Positions 47,120-56,025 of a DNA stretch of 64,000 nucleotides are shown here, one piece after another (within the stretch, counting starts at the first letter, position 1; each line of letters starts with the position of its first letter). The notes beneath the pieces were generated by a model. The model made no database searches. It was given only the letters and a program-made list of their open reading frames with translations, and was not told where the DNA came from. Source of the DNA: Clostridiales bacterium. Lineage in GTDB: Bacteria; Bacillota; Clostridia; Oscillospirales; CAG-272. Made by a program: the position numbers and the translations under genes. The stretch is taken from positions 1-64,000 of the forward strand of contig DULN01000007.1 in the NCBI GenBank assembly GCA_012840355.1, read 5' to 3'.

Positions 47120-47674
47120 CTATATCTCCATTATCTCCTTGTTCTTTTTCGCAGTTATGTTATCGATTTCTTTGATGTACTTATCGGTAAGTTCCTGGAC
47201 CGCTTTCTCGGAGGCTTTAAGCTCGTCTTCGGTCATCTCGCCTTTTTTCTTCATGTCCTTAGCCTTTTCGTTTGCGTCGCGGCGTATGTTGCGGATGCTG
47301 ATTTTGGCCTCCTCGCCCATCTTCGAAACCTGTTTTGTAATCTCGCGGCGGCGCTCCTCGGTAAGCGGCGGGAATACAAGGCGTATTACTCTGCCGTCGC
47401 TTTGCGGGGTTATGCTCAGGTCCGATGCCTGGATGGCGTGGTCAATGGACTTAAGCAGAGAGTTTTCCCAAGGCTGGATAACCAGCGTACGGGCGTCGGT
47501 AACCGAAACGGTTGCGACTTGGCTTATCGGCGTGGGCGTCCCGTAATAGTCGACCGTGATTTTGTCAAGAACCGCCGGATTTGCGCGCCCCGCGCGAATT
47601 GCCGCAATCTCGTGCTCGTAAATGGTGACCGTTTTCTTCATTTTTTCTTCGAACTCTTTTGTGTTCAGCTTCAT
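47120..47674 (-). CDS. frr: Ribosome recycling factor
   Basis: Splits the post-termination ribosome with EF-G. It has 184 residues, the standard length. Three-helix-bundle signatures are visible: IRAGRANPAVLDKITVDYYGTPTP, VTDARTLVIQPWENSLLKSI, RVIRLVFPPLTEERR and a C-terminal KADE-type helix. ATG 47674 (MKLNTKEFEEKM) has AAGGATG upstream; the longer in-frame reading has no signal. It lies 31 bp after pyrH. Confidence 0.98.
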   Translation of the reverse strand: MKLNTKEFEEKMKKTVTIYEHEIAAIRAGRANPAVLDKITVDYYGTPTPISQVATVSVTDARTLVIQPWENSLLKSIDHAIQASDLSITPQSDGRVIRLVFPPLTEERRREITKQVSKMGEEAKISIRNIRRDANEKAKDMKKKGEMTEDELKASEKAVQELTDKYIKEIDNITAKKNKEIMEI

Positions 47675-47705
47675 ATTACCGACATCCTTTCCTGTAAAGT
47701 TTATA

Positions 47706-48449
47706 TTACGTCCGTTTGTGGTCTTTTGAGTTGGTAATAATCGTGCCAATATGTTCCCCTATTATCGCACGGTAGATGTTGGCGGGGTCGTCTATGCCGA
47801 AAAGCAGCATCGGTATATTGTTTTCCATCGCAAACGACGCTGCCGTGGAATCGATGACGCTAAGCCCGTCGGACAATATGCGTATATATTCCACCTCGTT
47901 GAGCTTAACCGCATCGGGGTTCTTTTTGGGGTCGGACGTGTAAACGCCGTCGATATTCTTAGCCATCAGCACTATGTCGGCGTTGATTTCTGCCGCGCGA
48001 AGCACTGCGGCGGTGTCGGTTGAAAAGAACGGGTTGCCGATCCCGCATCCGAAAATGACGGTTCTGCCGAGCTCAAGGTGATGAACCGCGCGGTTGCGTA
48101 TATACGGCTCGGCAAGCTCTTTCATTTCGATTGCGGTCATCGCACGGGATTCCACTCCGAGCTGCTCAAGCGCGTCCTGCAGCGCCAGCGTATTTATCGC
48201 CGTGGCGAGCATTCCCATGTGGTCGGCGCGAGTGCGGTCCATTTTGACGCCTTGGCGCCCGCGCCATATGTTGCCGGCGCCCACGACAATGCCCATCTGA
48301 ACGCCGAGATCGACGCAGCGTTTGATGTTCAGGCAAATTTCGCGGACAAAATCGTAATTTAATATACCGGAGGTGGCGCCCTTCGCGAGCACCTCGCCGG
48401 AAAGTTTAAGTAACACACGTTTATAGCGAGGTTTGACCAACTCAGACAT
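47706..48449 (-). CDS. pyrH: UMP kinase
   Basis: Phosphorylates UMP to UDP; allosterically regulated hexamer. It has 247 residues of the amino-acid-kinase fold: [24 protein letters not shown] (phosphate loop), [28 protein letters not shown] block ([15 protein letters not shown]), [20 protein letters not shown] and [23 protein letters not shown] 48449 has GGGAG 9 nt upstream. Its own promoter is present upstream, so it may be transcribed apart from rpsB-tsf. Confidence 0.98.
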   Translation of the reverse strand: MSELVKPRYKRVLLKLSGEVLAKGATSGILNYDFVREICLNIKRCVDLGVQMGIVVGAGNIWRGRQGVKMDRTRADHMGMLATAINTLALQDALEQLGVESRAMTAIEMKELAEPYIRNRAVHHLELGRTVIFGCGIGNPFFSTDTAAVLRAAEINADIVLMAKNIDGVYTSDPKKNPDAVKLNEVEYIRILSDGLSVIDSTAASFAMENNIPMLLFGIDDPANIYRAIIGEHIGTIITNSKDHKRT

Positions 48450-48480
48450 CAGTTTAATCTCCCAGTCCAAGACTTAAAAT

Positions 48481-48509
48481 ATTTTAACATTACTATTTTG
48501 AAAAGACAA
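48481..48509 (-). promoter_or_regulatory. Promoter of pyrH
   Basis: Minus-strand TTGTCT (48509-48504), 17-bp spacer, TAAAAT (48486-48481). Starts transcription about 25 nt before pyrH. Confidence 0.6.
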
Positions 48510-48669
48510 TAGTGAATTTGTTAATATATGCTCGGTTTTGCGCAGCATTGTCAATAAAACCATGTAAATGCCCGCATATATTACAGGAGTTGCACAAAAC
48601 CAAGCGTCGCGCCTTTACTATATTATTGACAACGGCGCATATAAAAAGCCAATTTACCGTAAATTTTCC

Positions 48670-48718
48670 TTTAAAAATCCCGTTGCCGACCGCATTTTCT
48701 GCGGCCGGTAACGGGACT
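48670..48718 (-). terminator. Terminator after tsf
   Basis: Long imperfect stem TCCCGTTgCCGaCCGCA/TGCGGcCGGtAACGGGA (48678-48694 with 48700-48716) followed on the minus strand by TTTTT. Ends the rpsB-tsf transcript. Confidence 0.8.
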
Positions 48719-48731
48719 TGTCTTTACTTTA

Positions 48732-49670
48732 TTAACCTTTGTTTCCGCTGACTAGGTTTGCGATTTCCTCGGCGAAATTATCTTCGCGCTTCTGAATGCC
48801 CTCTCCCTTGTCGAAGCGGTAGAAGGAAACGAGCTTGACCGGACCGATATCCTTCGCGACGCTCTCGATGTACTTGCCTACAGTCATCGAGTCGTCCTTA
48901 ACGTATACCTGGTCGACCAAGACGGTTTTTTCGAAGAACTTATTAAGCCTGCCGGAGACCATTTTCTCGATTATCTCAGCCGGCTTGTTCGCGTTCTTAG
49001 GATCGTTTTTAATCTGTGTGATGAGGATTTCCTTCTCCTCGTCGAGCACCGACTGGGGCACTTCGTCGCGGTAGGTATACTGGCAGTTCATCGACGCCAC
49101 CTGCAGCGCGACGTTCTTAGCCATCTCGGCAAACTCGGGCTTTGCGGCGACCTCGTCGCTCGCCTCGAAATTTACGATAACGCCGGTCTCGCCGCCGCCG
49201 TGGACGTATGTGGCCATCGGGCCTTTTACGATGACGAAACGGCGGATGCTGAGGTTTTCTTTGATCGTGAAAATCTTGTCTTTGAGCACCTGTTCGACGG
49301 TCAGCTCGCCGCCGTCATATTTGCAATTCAAAAGCGCGGGGACATCCGCAGGCTTGTTTGCAAGAATCGTTCTGAGCACGCCGCGGACGAACTCGCGGAA
49401 ATCTGCGTTCTTTGCGACAAAGTCGGTTTCGGAGTTGACTTCGACCATAGCCGCGGTTTTGCCGTCTTCCGATACCAAAATATCGACGACGCCGTCTGCC
49501 GCAATGCGGTCGGCTTTCTTTGCCGCGACGGCAAGCCCGCGCTCGCGGAGAAGCTTTATAGCTTCCTCGAAATCCCCGTTTGCGTCTATGAGAGCTTTTT
49601 TGCAGTCCATCAGGCCGCAGCCGGTCTTGGCACGCAGCTCGGACACCGCTTTTGCTGTAATTTCTGCCAT
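48732..49670 (-). CDS. tsf: Elongation factor Ts
   Basis: Nucleotide exchange factor for EF-Tu. It has 312 residues: an N-terminal UBA-like domain (MAEITAKAVSELRAKTGCGLMDCKKAL), TDFVAKNADF (the EF-Tu-contacting TDFV motif, residues ~81-90), two core repeats, and the C-terminal module. Longer than E. coli Tsf by about 30 residues, normal for Clostridia. GGGAG lies 10 nt before ATG 49670. Between it and rpsB is a strong hairpin. Confidence 0.98.
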   Translation of the reverse strand: MAEITAKAVSELRAKTGCGLMDCKKALIDANGDFEEAIKLLRERGLAVAAKKADRIAADGVVDILVSEDGKTAAMVEVNSETDFVAKNADFREFVRGVLRTILANKPADVPALLNCKYDGGELTVEQVLKDKIFTIKENLSIRRFVIVKGPMATYVHGGGETGVIVNFEASDEVAAKPEFAEMAKNVALQVASMNCQYTYRDEVPQSVLDEEKEILITQIKNDPKNANKPAEIIEKMVSGRLNKFFEKTVLVDQVYVKDDSMTVGKYIESVAKDIGPVKLVSFYRFDKGEGIQKREDNFAEEIANLVSGNKG

Positions 49671-49726
49671 CTATCTATATCTCCCGTTTTTTATATTTTT
49701 TGCTAGTCTTTCGTAGTCTATAAACA

Positions 49727-49748
49727 GGGCGGGGGCGAACCCCCGCCC
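49727..49748 (-). terminator. GC-rich hairpin between rpsB and tsf (attenuator)
   Basis: 9-bp perfect stem GGGCGGGGG/CCCCCGCCC with a 4-nt loop (TTCG on the minus strand). It is followed by TGTTTATAG, a weak T-tract, so it probably reduces rather than stops read-through into tsf. Confidence 0.6.
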
Positions 49749-49789
49749 AAAGCAATCATTTGATTAGCTCGAGCAATTAGGATGCGGCA

Positions 49790-50557
49790 TTACTCTGCTT
49801 TGGCGAGTTCGACTTCGCTAGCCTCGGCAGAATCAAGTTCAGCCTCGGAATCGGCTGTGCCGTCGTTAAACTGTTCGCCCTGGCGGCCTTCGATGACGGC
49901 GTCCGCGATGAGGCTCGTGATGAGCTTGATTGCGCGGATAGCGTCGTCGTTGCCCGGGATGATATAGTCGATTTCGTCGGGGTCGCAGTTAGTATCGACA
50001 ATTGCTATGATGGGTATACCGAGCTTTCTTGCTTCGGCAACCGCAATTTTCTCTTTGCGCGGGTCGACTATATACACCGCGTCGGGCAGCTTGGGCATAT
50101 CCTTTATGCCGCCGTAGTTGCGTTCAAGGTCGTGCATTTCCTTCATGAGCGCCGCGACTTCCTTCTTCGGAAGCAGGTCGAACGTTCCGTCCTCCGCCAT
50201 CTTGTTGAGGTTGTTGAGGCGCTGGATGCTCTTTTTGATTGTCTTGTAGTTGGTCAGCATGCCGCCCGGCCAGCGGACGTTGACGTAATACATGCCGCAG
50301 CGGGTCGCCTCTTCGCGGATCGAGTCGGCAGCCTGCTTCTTTGTGCCGACGAAAAGGATTGTGCCGCCGGAAGCCGAAAGGTCGCGCACGAACATGTACG
50401 CTTCGTCGAACTTCTTAACGGTCTTCTGCAGGTCGATAATGTAAATCCCGTTGCGCTCCGTGAAGATGTACTCCGCCATCTTCGGATTCCAGCGACGGGT
50501 ATGGTGCCCGAAATGGACACCGGCTTCAAGAAGTTGTTTGATTGTTACGACTGACAA
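49790..50557 (-). CDS. rpsB: 30S ribosomal protein S2
   Basis: Small-subunit protein. It has 255 residues: [30 protein letters not shown] start block, [13 protein letters not shown], and [57 protein letters not shown] end block. The C-terminal tail is acidic and Ala-rich ([18 protein letters not shown]). The start codon is TTG (50557), preceded by a perfect AAGGAGG 6 nt upstream; no ATG is available near it. The 5' leader can form a strong stem. Confidence 0.98.
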   Translation of the reverse strand: MSVVTIKQLLEAGVHFGHHTRRWNPKMAEYIFTERNGIYIIDLQKTVKKFDEAYMFVRDLSASGGTILFVGTKKQAADSIREEATRCGMYYVNVRWPGGMLTNYKTIKKSIQRLNNLNKMAEDGTFDLLPKKEVAALMKEMHDLERNYGGIKDMPKLPDAVYIVDPRKEKIAVAEARKLGIPIIAIVDTNCDPDEIDYIIPGNDDAIRAIKLITSLIADAVIEGRQGEQFNDGTADSEAELDSAEASEVELAKAE

Positions 50558-50616
50558 ACGATTTCCTCCTTCGGTTATTCCTCCACCGCGCTGGCGAGCT
50601 ATAGCACCGCCTTTCG

Positions 50617-50650
50617 GGACGCAAAGCCTATAATTTAACCCTTTGCGTCC
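50617..50650 (-). promoter_or_regulatory. Stem in the rpsB 5' leader, candidate S2 leader element
   Basis: 10-bp perfect arms GGACGCAAAG/CTTTGCGTCC (50617-50626 with 50641-50650) with a 14-nt loop, about 60 nt before the rpsB start. The downstream leader (50571-50616) is also GC-rich with possible pairing. No T-run follows. Leaders of S2 operons in other bacteria are autoregulatory; that is an inference here. Confidence 0.5.
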
Positions 50651-50691
50651 ACCGAAGATGCGCTGTGTGTGTATATTTTTGTCACCCGCAT

Positions 50692-50720
50692 ATTATATCA
50701 TGCCAAAATTATTATTGCAA
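50692..50720 (-). promoter_or_regulatory. Promoter of rpsB-tsf
   Basis: Minus-strand TTGCAA (50720-50715), 17-bp spacer, TATAAT (50697-50692). Gives a leader of about 130 nt. Confidence 0.8.
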
Positions 50721-50825
50721 CAATTTTTAAAAGAAAAACATGACGTTAACAATTTTTTTACACCTTTTTAGGCAAATAAATCGCCGCGCGCAGAGATAAA
50801 TAATGCGCGCGGCTTTGTTTGAGGC

Positions 50826-51110
50826 TCAAAAAATCCGGAACTTTTTTTTCTCCAGCTTGATGTTCCGTGGCAGCGGAGGCTCGGGTGCACGGACCAAGAT
50901 GGTTTCATCGCCGATGCGCTCGACGCATTCCCAGGGGATGACGACCTCTTCGCTTTTGCCGAACAGCGAACGGCACTCGCCGGACGCGACAATCGAAATA
51001 ACCCGGCCGCTTGTGACGTCCACTTCAATGTCGACGACATAGCCGAGCCTTACCCCGTCGCATATATTTATTATTTCCTTGTCACGGAGATCGCTTATGC
51101 AGCAGCTCAT
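50826..51110 (-). CDS. YlmC/YmxH-family PRC-barrel protein
   Basis: 94 residues with a single PRC-barrel: SDLRDKEIINICDGVRLGYVVDIEVD then IPWECVERIGDETILVR. This family (YlmC/YmxH) is widespread in endospore-forming Firmicutes and is often called sporulation-related, but its biochemical role is unknown. GGAGGG lies 6 nt before ATG 51110. It is a small cytoplasmic protein; it stands upstream of rpsB, separated by the rpsB promoter. Confidence 0.88.
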   Translation of the reverse strand: MSCCISDLRDKEIINICDGVRLGYVVDIEVDVTSGRVISIVASGECRSLFGKSEEVVIPWECVERIGDETILVRAPEPPLPRNIKLEKKKFRIF

Positions 51111-51210
51111 ATCATACCCTCCGCGTTCACCGCGTGTTAATAATTCGACGATATACTATATGTAAATTTTGTTCAAATTATGTTAATCTGGCAATTCTAT
51201 GAGGTGCGCT

Positions 51211-51885
51211 GTGAATTTGACAAGCTACAAAGCATGGATTTTCGATTTCGACTACACGCTAGCCGACGCGACGCGCGGCATCGTTACGGCATACAACCGC
51301 GCGTTTTGCGAATTCGGCTTCCCTGAGCAGCCCGAGGCTGTGATCCGCTCGACGGTAGGCCTTACCGTGCCCGAGAGCTTTATGATAATGACGGGGTCAA
51401 AAGACGAGGAGCTTGCCCGGCGGTTTTTCGAGCGGTTTGTCCGGATCGCCGACGAGGTGATGACCGCCAACACCGAATATTTGCCCGGCGCACGTGAGCT
51501 GCTTTTATTACTGCGCACGGCGGGGAAACCTCGCGCGGTGGTTACCACCAAGATGGCATACCGCATTACCGATTTTTTCGAAAAGCGCGGCGAGCCGGAG
51601 CTTTTGGATTTTGTTATAGGTTACGAGGATGTGGTACAGAAAAAGCCGGCTCCGGACGGGCTGCTTGCCGCACGCGAGAGGTTTGCTCGGGACTTTGGAA
51701 TAGACGGGCGTGAAGTCGTTTATGTAGGAGACAACGAGGTTGATGCGCGTGCCGCCGAAGCCGCCGACATGGACTTTATCGGCGTCACCACCGGCACGAC
51801 GACGGCTGTAGCTTTGGCGAAATACCCGCATGTGGCAATCGTGCCTGGCTTGCTTGAGATGCTTGACTTTTTGCAAGAAGGCTAA
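51211..51885 (+). CDS. HAD-family phosphatase (phosphoglycolate phosphatase-like)
   Basis: 224 residues. HAD motif I is FDFDYTLADAT (catalytic D and the DxDxT/D pattern), motif II lies in AVVTTK, motif III is the Lys in VQKKPAPDGLL and motif IV is VVYVGDNEVDARAAEAADM. A helical C1 cap sits between motifs I and II (about 16-80). The substrate cannot be read from sequence; phosphoglycolate or pyrophosphate-type substrates are typical. I chose GTG 51211, with GAGG 6 nt upstream; ATG 51199 lies too close to any ribosome site. Confidence 0.88.
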   Translation: MNLTSYKAWIFDFDYTLADATRGIVTAYNRAFCEFGFPEQPEAVIRSTVGLTVPESFMIMTGSKDEELARRFFERFVRIADEVMTANTEYLPGARELLLLLRTAGKPRAVVTTKMAYRITDFFEKRGEPELLDFVIGYEDVVQKKPAPDGLLAARERFARDFGIDGREVVYVGDNEVDARAAEAADMDFIGVTTGTTTAVALAKYPHVAIVPGLLEMLDFLQEG

Positions 51886-51995
51886 CGGCTCATTTCTACG
51901 ATAGACTTGGTTTTTACCGAATTTCGCGCTTATAACAGCAGTGAAACAACTTGCCTGCAGCGACAGAATAACATTTGAGATAGGAGGGTATTCAG

Positions 51996-53429
51996 GTGAA
52001 AAGATTAGTCAGTATTGTTTTATTGACTGGTTTGTTGTTGTCGATGTTTTCCTGTTCAGATACTGAAGTTAAAGCCCCTGCGCAGACGGAAACCGTCACG
52101 ACGGAAGCTGAAACAATCGAAGACGACTATGTGCATGACGACTTGCCTGACACTGACTTTGACGGCGCTACCATGAATGTTTTAACCACCATATGGTATG
52201 ACGCCCCAACGTATATCTACGCTGAAAATTTGAACGGAGAAGTTATAAACGACGCGCTCTATAACGCCCGCATGACCATTTCGAACAGATTCAATGCAAA
52301 CATAGCGTTGACAGCTAAAGATAATTTCGATGTGGTCTCCAATAACGTTCACAACATGGTCTTGGCGGGAGACAATACATATGACCTTGTTTACAATCAT
52401 GACTTAAAGACCGTAAGCAACGCGTTAAAGGGCGATTTTCTCAATATACGCGATATAGATGTAATAGACTTTTCAAAACCGTGGTGGAAAGGTTCAAGCG
52501 AAGAATTCACGGTTAACGGCAAGCTTTTGTTCACGGCGAACTTTTTAAGTTTAAGCGGCATTTACATGAACTGTTCGTTGGCGATAAACAAAAAAATTGC
52601 CGCCGACAACTTGATTGAAATTCCATATGAAAAAGTAAAAGCCGGGGATTGGTATCTTGACGACCTCATTAATATGACAAAGGACATGGTGCGGGACCTT
52701 GACGGCGACGGTGAAATTACCGATAAGGACCAGTTTGGTTTTCTAACAAGCTATTACGGTGAAATGGCTATACAGTCCGACCTTGGAGGCACTCTTATAT
52801 CAAAAGATTCCTACGGCTATTTAGTATACGAGCCCGATCTTGATAAAATAGTACGCATACTTGAAAAGGTTGAAAAGCTTTACGAAAACGGTACTAGCAA
52901 ATACGGCGCTACAAACGAATACGGCGCGGACTTGTTCATGAACAATCAGGGACTCTTCATGTTCACTGAAAACCGCATACTTTATACAAAAGTACGTAAT
53001 TCTAATGTGATTTATGGGATATTGCCCTTCCCCAAATTCGATGAAACGCAGAAAGACTACCGTTCGGCAGGCTATGATATTTACTGGGGTATACCGATAA
53101 CGGTTCTTGACCGTAAAGAAATGATAGGTACACTCGTAACGGCTATGAGTTGTTACAATTATAATACTATTGTTCCTCAGGTATGGGAGATTGTGTTGGG
53201 CAACAAGTTAGCAGATGCGCCCGAAGACGCGGAAATGTTCAAAATCATACGCGACGTGCAGTATGTTGATTTAGGTTATGCTTTCAGCGAATCTGCACCG
53301 CTTACGGATTTGATTTTCCTTATCAATAAAACAAACTCAAATCAGGTTATTTCATTCATAGAAAAGCGTGCAAAATCCCTAGATAAGCTTCTTGAGAGAA
53401 TAAATAAAAGTTTTGATGATATAGGCTGA
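51996..53429 (+). CDS. Orphan extracellular solute-binding lipoprotein
   Basis: 477 residues with a lipoprotein signal peptide (LLTGLLLSMFSC; lipid-anchored C20), followed by a Thr/Glu-rich linker and a family-1-like solute-binding fold (DLVYNHDLKTV, YMNCSLAINKKIA, a calcium-loop-like DLDGDGEITDKDQFGF, FTENRILYTKVRNSNVIYGILPFPKF). Such proteins bind sugars or oligosaccharides for ABC importers, yet no permease or ATPase is adjacent. GTG 51996 is preceded by AGGAGGG. The gene is visibly AT-richer than its neighbours and may be a recent arrival. A perfect 16-bp terminator follows. Confidence 0.8.
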   Translation: MKRLVSIVLLTGLLLSMFSCSDTEVKAPAQTETVTTEAETIEDDYVHDDLPDTDFDGATMNVLTTIWYDAPTYIYAENLNGEVINDALYNARMTISNRFNANIALTAKDNFDVVSNNVHNMVLAGDNTYDLVYNHDLKTVSNALKGDFLNIRDIDVIDFSKPWWKGSSEEFTVNGKLLFTANFLSLSGIYMNCSLAINKKIAADNLIEIPYEKVKAGDWYLDDLINMTKDMVRDLDGDGEITDKDQFGFLTSYYGEMAIQSDLGGTLISKDSYGYLVYEPDLDKIVRILEKVEKLYENGTSKYGATNEYGADLFMNNQGLFMFTENRILYTKVRNSNVIYGILPFPKFDETQKDYRSAGYDIYWGIPITVLDRKEMIGTLVTAMSCYNYNTIVPQVWEIVLGNKLADAPEDAEMFKIIRDVQYVDLGYAFSESAPLTDLIFLINKTNSNQVISFIEKRAKSLDKLLERINKSFDDIG

Positions 53430-53467
53430 ATCTGCATAAACCAAAGCAGACTTACAATTTGGATATA

Positions 53468-53513
53468 AAAACGCCTCCTGTTGCAGCTATATTACAACAG
53501 GAGGCGTTTTTTT
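53468..53513 (+). terminator. Strong terminator after the solute-binding protein
   Basis: 16-bp perfect stem AAAACGCCTCCTGTTG/CAACAGGAGGCGTTTT (53468-53483 with 53495-53510) and a T-run. Also works for the minus-strand ABC permease gene downstream. Confidence 0.95.
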
Positions 53514-53564
53514 CACTGATCGCTTTTCGGGGTACAGTCCATGCCGCACTCCGAAGGCTCTATA

Positions 53565-55175
53565 TTATCCCATATTTTTAAAGCGCTCAACGCCTTTTGT
53601 CATTATCCACCGGTATAGCGCCAAGGAAGCGGCAAAGAACGCAAGGGCGCAAAGCACGAGGTAAAGCACCGGCGAGATGAATTTTTGCACGGGGATAAAG
53701 ATGAACACCAAGGCGGCTGCAATTGCGATCCCGCCAAGCACGGCTATCAGCACCGAAGCGCTTTGCTTTACGACCATCGTCTCATTTATCCACTCGAACC
53801 GCGGGAAAAGTATGTTTGCCGCCATGCCGAAGGTCGCGGTGAAAAATGTGATTATAGTAGGCACTATCAATATCAGCGCCTTTTCGAGCGCACCGACAGG
53901 CAGCACCACCGCCAGCACAATGCCTGAGATGACGACAAACGGCAAGGTTATAATCAAGTTGCAGGCAATTTTGGCGCGGTACACATCCTCGGGGCGTATC
54001 GGATGAGCCTTTAGTATCCATAACGCCTTACCTTCAAGCGAAAGCGACGGCGCGGCGGTGTTGTTTAACAGAGCGCAGTAACCGAGCGCAAGACAAAATA
54101 TCGGCGCGATGAGGCTATTGCCTTCGGGGAAATACGCCACTATCTCCATAATCCGGTCGAGCCGCATGACGGCGTAGCCGGCGATAATCAGCATGAACAC
54201 CGAGCCGAGCGCGCAGTTTAAGATATATATCGGCAGCGTGAAAAAGCGGTTAAGCTCTTTGCGGACAAGCGCCCCAAAGCTGCTTGATACTTTCAGCTCG
54301 CGCCTTTTGTATGCTTTCCCTGCCGTTACCTTGCCCGCCGTGGCAAGACGCAGGAAGCTGCGCGATAGCAAAATATACGCCACGGCGAATGGTATAAGGC
54401 TCCACAGCGCAAAAAGGCCAAGATGCAAAAGCCCAGTAGCGCCGCTCTCCGCCACCGCCATACCGAAGCTGTATATAGGCGGCAAAGCTTTTTTCACAGT
54501 ATCGGCTAACGAATGCCCTTGAGTGATGAGCTTGTTTGCATATCTGCTAAGGAAGTTGTAAAACCAAAGGTAAAGCCCGATAAAGCCAAACATCAAAATC
54601 GTCGTGACGAACGCCTTCGCGCGGAGGCGGGAGATTACAAGGCTTATAATCCAGCTCAGTATCGTCCCGATGGTTAGTACAAGCAAAAGCAGCAGCGCGG
54701 TCGCAATTATAAGCGATATTATGCCCTGCGCCGACAACCCGACGCCTTTTACCGCATATACCACCACCGCCGGTATCATCACCACGCCGGCATACATATA
54801 CTCGAGCACTACTATTATAATGAGCCGGCTTGCGAGGATATAGGCGTATGGTATCGGCAGAGACAACAAAAGCTCGTTGTCGGCGGCATCGAATATCTCT
54901 TTATGGACTGTAAAAACGCTGCCCATTATGCTGAAAACCGATGCAAAGAGCGCAGCTACCGAAAAGTACAGCCATCCCAGACCCGCCTCCGACAGCGGCG
55001 CGGCAAGCGGGTACATCATGGTGCCCATTGAAAACAGCAGCATCGAGACGATATAGACCGTGACAAGCGCTATCAGTATTTTTTTGGGCTTTGAAACCGA
55101 GGACATGCTGTACCTTTTGCCGAACATCGAGTAAAGAAGCGCGGAAAGCCGGATTTTAACGAGATTTTTAAGCAT
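53565..55175 (-). CDS. ABC transporter permease, ABC-2 / YhgE-like exporter type
   Basis: 536 residues with about 12 membrane segments; large soluble loops. Features include FDAADNELLLSLPIPYAYILASRLI and SLEGKALWILKAHPIRPEDVYRAKI, the two conserved repeats of the large putative ABC exporter permeases of Firmicutes (each repeat is one half). Substrate unknown. ATG 55175 has GAGG 6 nt upstream and overlaps the end of the ATPase gene by 8 bp, so the pair is coupled. A longer in-frame reading to 55214 lies inside the ATPase gene. Confidence 0.85.
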   Translation of the reverse strand: MLKNLVKIRLSALLYSMFGKRYSMSSVSKPKKILIALVTVYIVSMLLFSMGTMMYPLAAPLSEAGLGWLYFSVAALFASVFSIMGSVFTVHKEIFDAADNELLLSLPIPYAYILASRLIIIVVLEYMYAGVVMIPAVVVYAVKGVGLSAQGIISLIIATALLLLLVLTIGTILSWIISLVISRLRAKAFVTTILMFGFIGLYLWFYNFLSRYANKLITQGHSLADTVKKALPPIYSFGMAVAESGATGLLHLGLFALWSLIPFAVAYILLSRSFLRLATAGKVTAGKAYKRRELKVSSSFGALVRKELNRFFTLPIYILNCALGSVFMLIIAGYAVMRLDRIMEIVAYFPEGNSLIAPIFCLALGYCALLNNTAAPSLSLEGKALWILKAHPIRPEDVYRAKIACNLIITLPFVVISGIVLAVVLPVGALEKALILIVPTIITFFTATFGMAANILFPRFEWINETMVVKQSASVLIAVLGGIAIAAALVFIFIPVQKFISPVLYLVLCALAFFAASLALYRWIMTKGVERFKNMG

Positions 55176-55887
55176 CAGCCTCTTCCTCCGCAAGCTCAAG
55201 GAATACTTCTTCAAGCGAGGCGTCTCCGCGTACTTCTTCGGTCGTGTCCACCTTTATTAGTTTGCCGTTTTTGATAATCGCGACCCTGTCGCAGAGCTTC
55301 TCGACCACCTCAAGCACATGCGAGGAGAAGAATATCGCGTTGCCCCGCCGGCACAGCTCGCGCATTTCATTTTTCAATAGGTGGCTCGCTTTCGGGTCAA
55401 GCCCCACGAACGGCTCGTCGAGCAGCAGCAGCTTCGGCTCGTGCAGCAATGCCGATATAAGCGCGAGCTTTTGCTTCATGCCGTGCGAGTAGGTGCTTAT
55501 CGGCTGCGCCAGAGATGGCGTCAGCTCGAACATGTCGGCGAATTTTGAAATCCTCTCCTCGCGCTCCGCCTTGCCTACCCCAAACACGTCAGCGATAAAG
55601 CTGAGGTATTTTATGCCCGACAAAAACTCGTATAGGTCCGGGTTATCGGGCAAATACGCAATCCGGCGCTTTACTTCAAGCGGGTTTTCCTTTACCGATA
55701 TGCCGTCGACATATATTTCACCCGAGTCAAACGGCAAAATCCCGCAGATTGCCTTAATCGTCGTCGTCTTGCCGGCGCCGTTGTGGCCGACGAACCCGCA
55801 TATCTCCCCTGCCTTAATATGCAGGGAAATGTCATCAACAGCGCGTTTGCTCCCATAAGTTTTGGTCAGGTGCTCGATTCTAAGCAT
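55168..55887 (-). CDS. ABC transporter ATP-binding protein
   Basis: 239 residues. Walker A GHNGAGKTTTIKAICG, Q-loop region AYLPDNPDLYEFLSG, signature YSHGMKQKLALISAL (SHGMKQ, an exporter-type variant), Walker B LLLLDEPFVGLDP, and the D-loop/H-switch FFSSHVLEVVEKL. It pairs with the permease, probably as an exporter of peptides, lipids or drugs; the substrate is not determined by sequence. Confidence 0.95.
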   Translation of the reverse strand: MLRIEHLTKTYGSKRAVDDISLHIKAGEICGFVGHNGAGKTTTIKAICGILPFDSGEIYVDGISVKENPLEVKRRIAYLPDNPDLYEFLSGIKYLSFIADVFGVGKAEREERISKFADMFELTPSLAQPISTYSHGMKQKLALISALLHEPKLLLLDEPFVGLDPKASHLLKNEMRELCRRGNAIFFSSHVLEVVEKLCDRVAIIKNGKLIKVDTTEEVRGDASLEEVFLELAEEEADA

Positions 55888-56025
55888 GTTGCCACTCCCT
55901 TGTCTTTTTATTCCGTCGCCGTAAATGGTATACTGATTATATCATGCGGTCACGTGATTGTCAATTAACAATTTGTAAACTTTAAAGCCGGAAAGTATAT
56001 AAAATCCGGGGCTTTAGCGCCCCGG

